DNA from: Phaseolus vulgaris
Lineage: Eukaryota; Streptophyta; Magnoliopsida; Fabales; Fabaceae
Length of the DNA: 64,000 nucleotides
Assembly: GCF_000499845.2 (NCBI RefSeq)
Contig: NC_023750.2
Span: 29,375,652 to 29,439,651 of the forward strand
Direction: 5' to 3'
Each line of letters opens with the position of its first letter. Position 1 is the first letter of the stretch. Shown in pieces: positions 45,046 to 56,086 of this stretch. A program made the translations under genes and the position numbers. Under the pieces are notes generated by a model. It was not told where the DNA came from, did no database searches, and worked only from the letters and a program-made list of their open reading frames with translations.

Positions 45046-45479
45046 CAAATGATGGTTCCCTTTCAAAACTCAAAAATAAAGTACTTCAACTTCATAGGAT
45101 ATTAAAAGAAGAGCACATATGTACAATATAAAAATAAAACATGCTTCTTACAATGAAATTTTGATATTCCTATTAAAATATTGTGTTTAGGGGGACCAAC
45201 CTCGTGTTGATGACTGATGTTGCATTGGTAAAGTAGGATGAGAGGGAAAAGATGTAGTGTGATGTTGTTGTGATAAAGAAGGAGGAATATTGGTAGCATC
45301 AAAGTGGTGGTAGTGTAGTTATTAGACTGAAAGATTAAATTACAAAAGAATAATTGTATAGTAAACACACAAAAAAAGGTGAAAATAATTGAGCATAGAA
45401 CAAAAGGTTGCACCAACTCTTTGCTCAAGAGTTTACCAAGTCTCTCAATGCTTCACATGTAATCTTCAAGAAAGAAAAA

Positions 45480-46337
45480 ACATGGTGAACCAAACTTTTA
45501 TAGTTTTGTTCTTCTTTTCATTTCCCATATGATTTTGGCAAGTATGAAGTGTGGAAAATCTTTTAAAGATGGGAAAAAGTTGAAGATTGCTCGTCGGTTG
45601 AATGTTAAGAGACAAAGATTTGGTTTCGTTATATTCCAAGGGGTTTCAAATCCAGATTCTTTGGAGAAGTAGCTTGATAACATAAGAATAGGCAACCAGA
45701 AACTCTATGCAAAAAAACTAAGTAATAAGAACAATGATATATCTTATATTAAGCACAAAAGGAGTTTCAAGGAGGCAGATAATATATACAATACGAGAGG
45801 AGTGGAAAGGAAAAACAACACCATGAAATGCATATAGGTTTGGAGCAAGAAGGGTGTATGGCAATACTATGCCCAATGTTGTAATAGATGAAAATACGAC
45901 ACATAGTAAATAAGAAAGTTAGAGAGGTATGGAATTACAGGTAAAATAGGACAATCCTGAATGGCTTCAACGTAGTGGTGTTGGACGAGTTCATAATATA
46001 GTCTCAGTAGAAAATCTAAAAGAAAGCTTCTTTCTAAATGGCATAAGATTCATATAGCTAAGGTACTTTGGGGGATGATGCAGTACTCATGTATAGTGAA
46101 GGAAATGAAGACCTAACATAGACCATCAACGAAAACAATGATTGATTGTCTACAATATTTGAATCAGTAACTGCATGGATTGATGATGTTGGGATTGGCC
46201 ATAAAAGAGTATAGATCTGATGTTGGGATTGGCCATAAAAGAGTATAGATCTGATGTTGGGGTCCAGGCTATCACACTTACATTTTGGACTCTCTTAGCA
46301 GTAGACAAAAGAACATAACAGAGACAGATGTTGGAAA
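45480..46337 (+). pseudogene. LINE ORF1 remnant with RRM-like domain, left part
   Basis: Plus-strand frames give FHFPYDFGKYEVWKIF and, after a frameshift, RQRFGFVIFQGVSNP, the RNP motifs of the RRM in plant LINE ORF1 (Gag-like RNA-binding protein). Further on are VLWGMMQYSCIV and a WIDDVGIGHKRV-type segment. It is interrupted at 46337 by the copia element and resumes at 52812. It has several stops. Confidence 0.6.
46184..46251 (+). repeat. 34-bp tandem duplication in LINE remnant
   Basis: TGATGTTGGGATTGGCCATA... occurs twice exactly, with the first 10 bp of a third unit following. The unit length shifts the former reading frame. Confidence 0.85.
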
Positions 46338-46765
46338 TGTAAGAAATTATGTAAATTAATTTCTATAAAGTGACTCACATGACTTAGAGTTTGGGCTTTG
46401 GGCCCAAATATGATTTAATAATAATAATAGAATAAAGGGTCCATTGGTTAACGTGAGAAATATATATATGATGATATACCTAATGGAAAACCTACATCTG
46501 ATGGAGATTGGGAACTAAAGACTATAGGGTTCTGTCTCTGCAAATAATAGTTGTCTCACTGTTAACCATCACGAAAGTGTGTGACAAGTACGGAATTGCT
46601 AAGAGATAGATTGGGACAAAGGAGATAAAGTAACTACTCTATTAGGATCATTCATGGATCAAGGTAAGTGCCTATTCCTTCTTGATTGTATGATTGTGTG
46701 AGAATCATGATATGATAAGATCTATATGTGAACATTATTGTATGTGTTCAATTTACGTTCATTCA
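46338..46765 (+). repeat. Copia 5' LTR (428 bp)
   Basis: TGTAAGAAATTATG...CGTTCATTCA; followed by the primer-binding site two bases on. Confidence 0.9.
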
Positions 46766-46767
46766 TG

Positions 46768-46780
46768 TGGTATCAGAGCC
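46768..46780 (+). other. Primer-binding site (initiator Met-tRNA)
   Basis: TGGTATCAGAGCC, complementary to the 3' end of plant initiator Met-tRNA. Confidence 0.9.
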
Positions 46781-47350
46781 TCGTTGCTCATGTTGTGATT
46801 CTCCATTAATGTTTTTCCAAAATCAAATAACCCTAATTTTAAAATATTCCCAATTTAAGAACAGTAATTTTAAAATTAGGGTTTATAAATTAAGGTTTTC
46901 ATTCCTCTATAATAGATCCCTAATTGTCCTAAACCATCAAAGTCAAAGAACCCTAATTTTAATTAATCCCAATTGAAAAACCCTAATTTTAAAATTAGGG
47001 GTTTATGGAGTGTGCCTCTTTATGTCATTTTGAAAACTTTCATTAATTGAATTTTTAATTCAATTGAAGAAAGATGAAACTGCAATCATCTTTTCCTGTG
47101 ACACATTTAGTTATGGTTGAGGCTTTCTTTACCTGGTATAACTGGGCTCGGAAATTCACAGCATCATAAATTGAAGAAAGATGAAACTGTACAACTTAAA
47201 TTCGTTCCTGCACGAATTCACAATTAATAATTTACGTTAATTAATTCATGTGCACCTTACGGCTTTACGTCATTTTTTTTAAAAGTTTAATTAAAGTTTT
47301 AATTCAAATTTTATTATGTTATTATTATTAATTAATTCAATTTGAATTAT

Positions 47351-47560
47351 ATTAAAGTTTAATTAAAGTTTTAATGAAATTTTATTATGTTTTAATGTAA
47401 TTTTATTTGCATTAAATTAAAGTTTAATTAAAGTTTTAATGAAATTTTATTATGTTTTAATGTAATTTTATTTGCATTAAATTAAAGTTTAATTAAAGTT
47501 TTAATGAAATTTTATTATGTCATAATGTAATTTAATTTGCATTAAATTAAAGTTTAATTA
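47351..47560 (+). repeat. Copia leader repeat array A, 65-bp period
   Basis: ATTAAAGTTTAATTAAAG starts at 47351, 47416, 47481 and (partial) 47546, each 65 bp apart. Confidence 0.85.
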
Positions 47561-47627
47561 ATTGATTGAAAGTGAGGAATGGAAAATTATATTTCCGCTT
47601 TATGTATTTAATTTTAAATTGAAATTT

Positions 47628-47945
47628 TGGAATTACTTGTATGATGGATTTGTAATCACCAAAGTGATCAAATCTTTAAGTTTTATTTAATTCCAAATTA
47701 TGGATGAAATTTTATTTCATATAATGATATTATTTATGGAATTATTTGTATGATAGATTTGTAATCACCAAAGTGATCAAATCTTTAAGTTTTATTTAAT
47801 TCTAAATTATGGATGAATTTTATTTCAATTAATGATATAATTTCTGAAGTTATTTGTATGATAGATTTGTAATCACCAAAGTGATCAAATCTTTAAGTTT
47901 TATTTAATTTCAGATTACTGATAAATTTTATTTCAATTACCTATA
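47628..47945 (+). repeat. Copia leader repeat array B, ~109-bp period
   Basis: Units with TTGTATGAT(G/A)GATTTGTAA and CACCAAAGTGATCAAATC start at 47628, 47737 and 47845. Confidence 0.85.
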
Positions 47946-48305
47946 GAATGGATGTTAAATTATTTATATATGGGTAAATGGAAATTCATTATTATAAGAC
48001 ATTTTTGGATCACCCAAAGGTTGATTAGTTGTCCTTATAATTAATGGATATGATTGTTGGTAGTGAGTATGTGTTATTAGTTTTGCTTGTATATCCAAAG
48101 ATAACAAGTGTTTCTAGTTAATGCATATATCTTACCAAATAAAGTTAATACTATTAGCATCATTATGTTTTGTGTATTAATGAATCTCCCAAATGAGAAC
48201 ATTAGTATACATAGAATGTTTTCTGAATCTGTATTGTATGTTTAGTTTATGACTCAAAGTATTAATGTTAAGCATGTGTGATCAAGTATCTGTTCCTGTA
48301 TCTTT

Positions 48306-48810
48306 ATGCGAATGAGCATAACAAGTAATATTAAGTCGGCTCTTCCCAAAACTGATAGTGCAAAAGAATTTATGAAATTTGTGGAAGAGCGCTCCCAAAC
48401 TACTGATAAGTCTCTTGTTGGGACATTAATGAGTACATTTACCACCATGAAATTTGATGGTTCTCGTACTATGCACGAACATGTCATTGAAATGACTAAT
48501 ATTGCGGCAAGACTTAAGTCTATTGGAATGGCAATGGATGAGAACTATAACATGTTAGTTCAGGAAGAGACTAGATTGAAAAATCGAGGAAACCACTCTA
48601 TACATTATGTGAACAATCAGGGAGCTGGAAAGAAGGTCTTCAAGAAACATGAAGATAAGTGAGTCCTCTACTAAGCTCCAGAAGAAGAATGGCAAATGTC
48701 ATTTATGCAAGAAATCTGGACATTTCCAAAAGGATTGTTTGAAACGTAAGGCTTGGTTCGAAAAGAAGGGTAAGCATAATGCTTATTATGTATGTTTTGA
48801 ATCAAACTTA
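48306..48810 (+). pseudogene. Copia gag remnant with zinc knuckle
   Basis: The frame 48306-48662 gives SITSNIKSALPKTDSAKEFM and TMKFDGSRTMHEHVIEMTN, the UBN2-type copia Gag. It lacks the expected N-terminal ~100 residues and jumps from AMDENY straight to NMLVQEETRLK, so a middle block is deleted. A frameshift follows, and the knuckle CHLCKKSGHFQKDC (C-x2-C-x4-H-x4-C) is in the next frame (48694-48735). Confidence 0.85.
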
Positions 48811-50315
48811 ACTGAAGTTTGACATAATTCTTGGTGGATTGATTCTGGATGCACAACTCATGTTTCTAACATGATGCAAGGATTCCTTTTAACCCGAACC
48901 ATAAAGCCAAATGAAAAGTTTGTCTTCATGGGGAATAGAGAGAAGGTTCCAATGGAAGCAGTCGGGACTTATCGTTTAATCTTCAACATTGGATTTTATT
49001 TATTCTTGATGGATGCTTTTTATGTACCTAGTATATCTAGGAATTTAGTTTCATTGTCTAAACTTGATGTTGCCGGATACTCTTTTAAATTTGGGAATGG
49101 ATGTTTCAGTTTATATCAGCGTACCTATTTGATTGTATCTGGTACTCTTTATGATGGATTATATAGATTGAACCTTGATAATCTATATGCTGAAACTCTT
49201 ATGACCTCGCATCATAATGTTGGCACTAAACGTAGTTTAGTGAATGAATGTTCTGCTTTCTTGTGGCACAAATGGGACATATTTCCAAAGAAAGGATGGA
49301 GAGATTGGTAAAGAATGAAATACTTCCAAGTTTGGATTTTACTGATCTGAATGTATGTGTGGATTGTATTAAAGGCAAACAAACAAAACACACAAAGAAG
49401 GGAGCCACAAGAAGTACTCAACTTCTTGAAATTATACACACTGATATATGTGGACCTTTTGATGCATGTTCTTTCAATAAAGAAAGGTATTTTATCACCT
49501 TTATTGATGATTTTTCACGTTATGGTTATGTTTATTTACTGCATGAAAAATCGCAAGCAGTGAATGCCTTGGAAGTTTATATAAATGAAGTGGAAAGGCA
49601 ATTAGACAGAAAGGTGAAAATTGTCAGGTCAGATAGAGGTGGTGAATATAATGGAAAATATGATGAAAGTGGACAACATCCTGGTCCGTTTGCTAAGTTC
49701 CTTGAGAGACGTGGTATTTGTGCTCAATACACAATGCCAGGTACACCACAACAAAATGGTGTTTCAGAAAGGCGTAATCGAACCTTAATGGATATGGTTA
49801 AGAGCATGTTAAGTAAGTCAACTGTACCTGTTTCATTATGGATGTATGCTTTAAAAACTGTCATGTATCTGTTGAACAGGGTTCCTAGTAAGGCAGTTCA
49901 AAAGACACCTTTTGAATTGTGGACAGGAAGGAAACCCAGTTTGAGACACCTGCATGTTTGGGGATGTCAGGCAGAAGTCAGAATTTACAATCCGCAAAAG
50001 AAGAAATTGGATGCAAGAACAATCAGTGGATATTTCATTGGTTATCCAGCAAAGTCAAAAGGGTATATGTTTTACTGTCCTACCCATAGCACAAGAATTG
50101 TTGAATCTGGAAATGCACGGTTCATTGAAAATGGTGAAACCAGTGGGAGTGATACTTCACAAAATGTGGAGATTAAGGAAGTTAGAGTACAAGTTCCTTT
50201 AACTAGTACCTTTACTTCAAGTATTGTTGTTCCTAATGTAGTTGAGTCACTCAACGATGAAGAAGAACAACAAATTAATGATCATGAAGTTAACAATGAA
50301 CCTGTAGTAGAATAA
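48811..50315 (+). pseudogene. Copia protease and integrase, broken
   Basis: A TGA at 48820-48822 precedes the protease motif WWIDSGCTTHV (48829-48861). The frame runs to 49311, and a frameshift near 49265 falls in the integrase HHCC zinc domain (LWHK, then GHISKERMERLV in the new frame, CVDCIKGKQ). The core has D-D-E in HTDICGPF, VRSDRGGEY and NGVSERRNR. The frame closes at TAA 50313-50315 before the RT. Confidence 0.88.
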
Positions 50316-52010
50316 CCACAAGAAATAGTATTAAGAAGATCTCAAAGAGAAAGAAAGTCTGCTATTTCGAATGATTCTGTGGTTTATCTACAAGAGTCAG
50401 AAAATGGCTTAGGTATTGATAATGATCCAGTTTCATTTTCAGATGTCATCAATGATGATAATTCTGATAAGTGGTTAGATGCCATGAAAGATGAGCTTAA
50501 ATCAATGGCACAAAATGATGTATGGGACCTTATAGAATTGCCAGAAGGATGCAAGAGAGTCGGGTGTAAATGGGTCTTTAAGACTAAACGTGACTCTCAT
50601 GGCAATATCGAACGTTACAAGGCCCGACTTGTTGCCAAAGGTTTTACTCAAAAGGATGGCATTGATTATAAGGAAACATTTTCACCTATTTCTAAGAAAG
50701 ATTCTTTTAGAATTATCATGGCATTAGTAGCTCATTATGATCTTGAGTTGCATCAGATGGATGTCAAAACTGCCTTTCTGAATGGGGATTTAGAAGAGGA
50801 TGTTTATATGGACCAACCAATGTGGTTCATTGAAGAAGGAAAGGAACACATGGTGTGTAAACTTAAGAAATCAATATACGGGCTTAAACAGGCTTCTAGG
50901 CAATGGTATCTTAAGTTCAATGATACTATTGTGTCCTTTGGGTTTAAGGAAAACATCGTTGATCGGTGTATATACCTGAAGGTCAGTGGGAGCAAGTTTA
51001 TATTCCTGATTCTGTATGTTGATGATATCTTGCTTGCAACTAATGATCTTGGTCTATTAAGTGAGACTAAGAAGTTTCTCTCTAATAACTTTGAGATGAA
51101 AGATATAAGTGAGGCATACTATGTGATAGGAATTGAAATATTCTGTGACAGATCACAAGGATTGTTAAGTTTGTCTCATAAAGCATATATTAATAAAGTT
51201 TTAGAGAGATTCAGAATGGATAAATGTTCGACATCTCCTGTTCCAATACAGAAAGGAGACAAATTTAGTCTCATGCAATGTCCAAAGAATGATTTGGAAC
51301 AGAAACAGATGGAGAATATACCTTATGCATCTATTGGGAGTTTAATGTATGCTCAAACTTGTACACGACCAGATATTAGTTTTGCAGTTGGTATGCTTGG
51401 AAGATACCAGAGTAATCCAGGATTGGATCATTGGAAAGCTGCAAAGAAAGTTTTAAGATACTTGCAAGGAACGAAGGATCACATGCTTACTTATAAAAGA
51501 TCTAATCATCTTGAGGTGATTGGATATACAGATTCAGATTTTGTTGGCTGTGTGGATACATGAAAGTCTACTTTTGGTTATGTGTATCTTTTAGCCGGAG
51601 GAGCGATTTCATGGAAAAGTGCGAAGCAGTCAGTCATTGTTGCGTCCACTATGGAAGCTGAATTTGTGGCATGATTTGAGGCCACAGTTCAGGCTAATTG
51701 GTTGTGGAATATTATTTCAGGACTTGGAATTGTTGACAGTATTGCCAAGCCGCTGAAAATTTATTGTGATAACTCTGCAGTAGTCTTCTTTTCTAAAAAC
51801 GACAAGTATTCCAAAGGTGCTAAACATATGGAATTGAAATACTTTATCGTTAAAGAAGAAGTTCAGAAACATAAAGTGTCAATAGAACGTATTAGCACTG
51901 ATCTTATGATTGATGACCCTTTAACAAAAGGGTTACCGCCCAAAACATTTACTGATCATGTTGTAAATATGGGCATTATGTTACTAGTGAATTATGAATG
52001 TTGTTATTAA
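50316..52010 (+). pseudogene. Copia reverse transcriptase and RNase H, broken
   Basis: RT reads WVFKTKRDSHGNIERYKARL, DVKTAFLNGDLEEDVYM and the catalytic LYVDDILLA, then the RNase H entry YTDSDFVGC. A TGA at 51561-51563 stops it. A second TGA at 51672-51674 lies in MEAEFVA. The last part (CDNSAVVFFSKN, KHMELKYF) ends at 52010. All catalytic residues are visible, but no continuous protein can be made. Confidence 0.9.
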
Positions 52011-52372
52011 TGCTTATTTGACACTTTGAGCTCATTGATAAATAAAGTTTCTGAAATTTATGTTGTTTTCTACTATATGTATATGCATGCAAATTATGTT
52101 ATTATGTTGTGGAAAACAAATTATGTTGTTATTGATGACAATGACATTATGTTTGAACCTATTATGAATTTCTCACTATAAAGTCATATTAAGGAGAAAG
52201 GATGATATAGTAGTACATGGAAGGAAATGTGTCGATTGAAATGACATATAACCGCCATGACTCTTATTATTTCTGTATCCTTGATTATGATTAATGATAG
52301 AACCAATTTATATAAGGCATTTTAAATGCGCATTTATGTAATTATTAAATCATGAAAGTATTATAACGAGTC
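52011..52372 (+). other. Copia 3' untranslated region
   Basis: No ORF between RNase H and the polypurine tract. Confidence 0.6.
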
Positions 52373-52383
52373 AAGTGGGAGAA
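52373..52383 (+). other. Copia polypurine tract
   Basis: AAGTGGGAGAA abuts the TG of the 3' LTR. Confidence 0.75.
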
Positions 52384-52811
52384 TGTAAGAAATTATGTAA
52401 ATTAATTTCTATAAAGTGACTCACATGACTTAGAGTTTGGGCTTTGGGCCCAAATATGATTTAATAATAATAATAGAATAAAGGGTCCATTGGTTAACGT
52501 GAGAAATATATATCTGATGATATACCTAATGGAAAACCTACATCTGATGGAGATTGGGAACTAAAGACTATAGGGTTCTGTCTCTGCAAATAATAGTTGT
52601 CTCACTGTTAACCATCACGAAAGTGTGTGACAAGTACGGAATTGCTAAGAGATAGATTGGGACAAAGGAGATAAAGTAACTGCTCTATTAGGATCACTCA
52701 TGGATCAAGGTAAGTGCCTATTCCTTCTTGATTGTATGATTGTGTGAGAATCATGATATGATAAGATCTATATGTGAACATTATTGTATGTGTTCAATTT
52801 ACGTTCATTCA
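52384..52811 (+). repeat. Copia 3' LTR (428 bp)
   Basis: Same length as the 5' LTR, with three single-base differences (A/C in the ATATATAT stretch, A/G and T/C about 30 bases apart further on) and no indel. Confidence 0.9.
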
Positions 52812-53905
52812 TGTTTAAATTTACAGGAAATGCCATATTGCTCGTTAGAAACTCAATTCAAGAAGAAATAAATTTAAGAAAGTAAATCAAAATCAATGGC
52901 AGGAACTAAGAAGTTCTAATTGAAGAAGAAAGAGTAACAAAGGAGCTTGTAACATGCTAATGTAATTTATGGGCAAGAGATATCTTAGATGCTTCATCAT
53001 CGAATGAGTGTATGGAAAAAAGAAGAATTCAAATCCTTGCAATCGGAAAGTGACAACTATTTATTGGGTTAATCAGGGAGGCATAGAGGAAGGAAATCTT
53101 GATCAACCGAAAAACCCTTGTACTTCACTCAATCCTGTCGAAAAACAACTCCTAACAGCTAGTGTGACCGCTAACAACGACCTCCAACATCTTTTTCTTG
53201 ATCGGGATAGAAAACAATGCAAGGCAGGTCTCAGTGTCAAAGAGAAAATAGGGTAATGATGAAATAGGAAATGTGGACTACCAAGCACAATGTTGTCTTA
53301 AGAGCGCAACTCAGAGTAAAAGATGTCATGCAGAGTTGGCCCAATGACCACCTAAAATTTGGGCTCCACACTACATTCGCAAATAAGCACAACAAATTGG
53401 CCCTAATCAAATGGGCATGACCTAAGTACCTGTTTTGGACTCTGATTTGTACATTCAACAAACTAATATTCCAGAAACACAAAGCCCATTGCGGAACTGA
53501 CTATCAATGAGGAAGCGAGAAACATGAAGTCATATGCAGAAGATGAGAAGGGTTTCTAAAAAGGGTGTGATGGCGATGGAAAATCTATAAGTCCTCGGTA
53601 TCTATCTACCAAGTGTTCAACATAAGTAAAAATCAACATATGATGAGGCTAATTAGTGTTTCACATGTAAATCTCCAAGAGATGATTCGCTAGAAGCCTT
53701 GGCTGATCGTGGGTGAACCTAGTATGAAACAACCAACACAACATGGAGAGAGCGCATCTAGTGGAAAAAATCATAATCCCCATCATCCAAGGATGTTAGA
53801 CCCTATTCCACTTTATATTAATATTGATGATATAGATATTCTCAATTGCAATAGACTTTTTTGGTTAAGGAATAACTCAAGTGAACTCGCTCTTTTTTAG
53901 TTCAA
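52812..53905 (+). pseudogene. LINE ORF1 remnant, right part
   Basis: Resumes after the copia insertion with AILLVRNSIQEEINLR (52832-52880) and runs as broken low-identity frames through NPCTSLNPVEKQLL to DIDILNCNRLFWLR near 53830-53870. It has no intact domain. The assignment depends on continuity with 45480-46337. Confidence 0.45.
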
Positions 53906-53950
53906 TAATGCATAAATTTTTATCACCATATCTTATATTGGACAAAATTT

Positions 53951-54041
53951 GACCACTTTTATTTCATGTCACTTGAAGATTAATACAAAATTTGGGCAAC
54001 ATTTTGTATTAATCTTCAGGTAATCTGAAATAAAAGTGGTC
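53951..54041. repeat. Perfect-end hairpin, 41-bp arms
   Basis: GACCACTTTTATTTCA...CTTGAAGATTAATACAAAAT pairs with its reversed copy around a 9-nt loop TTGGGCAAC. Four or five mismatches lie in the middle of the arms. Confidence 0.8.
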
Positions 54042-55158
54042 AAATGAAATGTCCATAATCAAATATATACTCAAAGATCAAACCAAAATGCAATGAATCA
54101 AAATTAAGTCAAATATATAAAAATCTAGATTATAACTTGTGTACTAATCAATTATTAAAAAGTAATTAATCTTTCTAAACTATACAACCGGACAATTGAA
54201 GATTTAATACAAATATTGTCGATACAACCTTAACTTGATTTCATATAAATTATCTAATAGATAGGGTCATTTTTAAAATTGGAGGAGCACACAAATCCTT
54301 TTATTAAATCTTAAATGAGAATGTAAGGATCTCTTAATATATACAAAATATATTTTAAAAAAATAAAAAATATAATAATCATAATCTGTAATAATTCCAA
54401 TATTAATAAATAAACATAACCTCTAATAATTCAAATACTAATAAACATAATTTCTAATAAATCAAATACTATCAAATAAAATTATGTTTAATCATTTAAA
54501 TACTAAGTTTACAATTCAAAATAAATAAAATATAATTAAAGTATAAATATGGCCTGATACATATTAATTGAAATAATATATAATAATTTAAAATTAAAAC
54601 AATAAATAACAATTAAAACTAATTTTCTAACCTAAATATCAGCACGACGATGGTAGGGGCAATGGCATGAACAATAGCATGTGTGAATAACACAACATCA
54701 GAGGGGAACTTTTCATTTGCAAGTAACAACAATAGTCAATAACAATCGAAGACAACAACCAAAATGTAGAACACAACGAGGACAAGACAAACGGGGCACA
54801 ACGACAACAAAAGTAGTAAAGACAAAGAAGAGAATGAAAATGTTGTTCACTAAAAATGATGAGCATGAAGTTTATGGAAAATTACAACTTTAGGAAAGAG
54901 ATAAAAGAATTGACAATGGTTCTAGGAAGCAACCGTCATTGTTTTTTGAAATTTTACACTTTTGACGATGGTTATGTAAAAAAACCTCATCATTTCCCAA
55001 AATTTTTGAATTACAACTAAGTTTAGGAAAATCATCAATGAAAAGTTGATTTTATTTACGAAACTACTACTTGTTTTTTTTACAATGGTGGCTCAAAATT
55101 TGTCACTAAAACAAGTTGTTGAAGTTACTTTCTACATTAGTGCATTACTCAAAACGAT
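54042..55158. other. AT-rich intergenic, possible decayed CACTA-type end
   Basis: No gene. Around 54910-55143, ACAATGGTT...AACCGTCATTG-type words and a closing ACTTTCTACATTAGTG resemble ends of small CACTA derivatives, but no matching left end was found. Confidence 0.3.
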
Positions 55159-55173
55159 AGTTTGGACTCTTTG

Positions 55174-56071
55174 TTTTTTTTATCAACAATAAAGATTTAA
55201 TAAATATAAATCACGTCACGGGTGATCCAACCCTTATACAAATTGCACTTTAACCTCCTTCTACCTCTCAAGAAACACCTACCAAACAGACAAAGTCAGA
55301 GATACTAACAAAAACAAAAAGTCAACAAGAGCATAAAAAAAACAACCACATGCAAGCCAAAGGGTCTAAACACCAATTAGGATAAGAGAACGACCTATTG
55401 TGAGACTTTGAGAAAATTCAAGACCAAACTTTGAATTGAAGCATCGCGAACACTTTAGACACATCTACCTTTCCTTTTAAAAAATGACGTTGTTCCTGTG
55501 ATTCCAAATTTCACTCACAACTCCAACCCAAATTGCACCCCAAATATCATTAACCAACCCTGAAGCATTGTACATCACGGACTAAAAAATGTTTGACACC
55601 GGCTCAATGTGAATCATAAACTTCACGCCAAGCTACTCAAAGTAATGACACCAAACAAGCCAAGCAAATATGCAATTCAAAAACATATGACAATGAGATT
55701 CCTCCTCCTTCCTGCACAGACAACACCAACAGTTGTCGACCACAATTCCTCGCCTTTCCAAGTTGACCGTGGTAGCAATCTTATTCTCCAACACCCTCCA
55801 AGTAGTGAAAAGTGCAGAAGGCGGAGTTTTACACCTCCACAACTTGTTGTACACAAAAGACAACTCCTCCCCGTGATCCCGCATTAAGAACACATAGGCA
55901 GAATTAACTAAATAAGTTTGAAGCTCTCCAACCTCCCAAACCCAATTATTCTCTTCTTCCAACTCCAACCTCGCCCCTTGCAACACTTGACTCTCCAAAG
56001 GCTTCTCCCATTCGAAGAAGGACCTTAGCCAGTATAAACACCAGACCCAAACACCATTTATCCAATCCCCA
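55174..56071 (-). mobile_element. 5'-truncated LINE insertion with 15-bp duplications
   Basis: On the minus strand a 121-codon frame (55998-55633) shows the zf-RVT-like end of ORF2 (WRVLENKIATTVNLERRGI, CCLCRKEEESHCHMFLNC). The tail at 55174 is a T run on the plus strand, i.e. polyA. AGTTTGGACTCTTTG lies at both sides (55159-55173 and 56072-56086). Confidence 0.88.
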
Positions 56072-56086
56072 AGTTTGGACTCTTTG

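Larger units (their letters stand above)
46338..52811 (+). mobile_element. Ty1/copia retrotransposon, 6.5 kb, young LTRs but defective genes
   Basis: Its 428-bp LTRs (46338-46765 and 52384-52811) differ at only three positions. A Met-tRNA primer site follows the first and a polypurine tract precedes the second. The order is gag, protease, integrase, RT, RNase H, the copia order. Gag is truncated and internally deleted, and pol is broken by one frameshift and four nonsense codons. A clean 5-bp duplication is not evident: GGAAA on the left versus TGTTT on the right. ATGTT occurs near both ends if the LTR edge is shifted. It sits inside the LINE ORF1 remnant. Confidence 0.9.
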
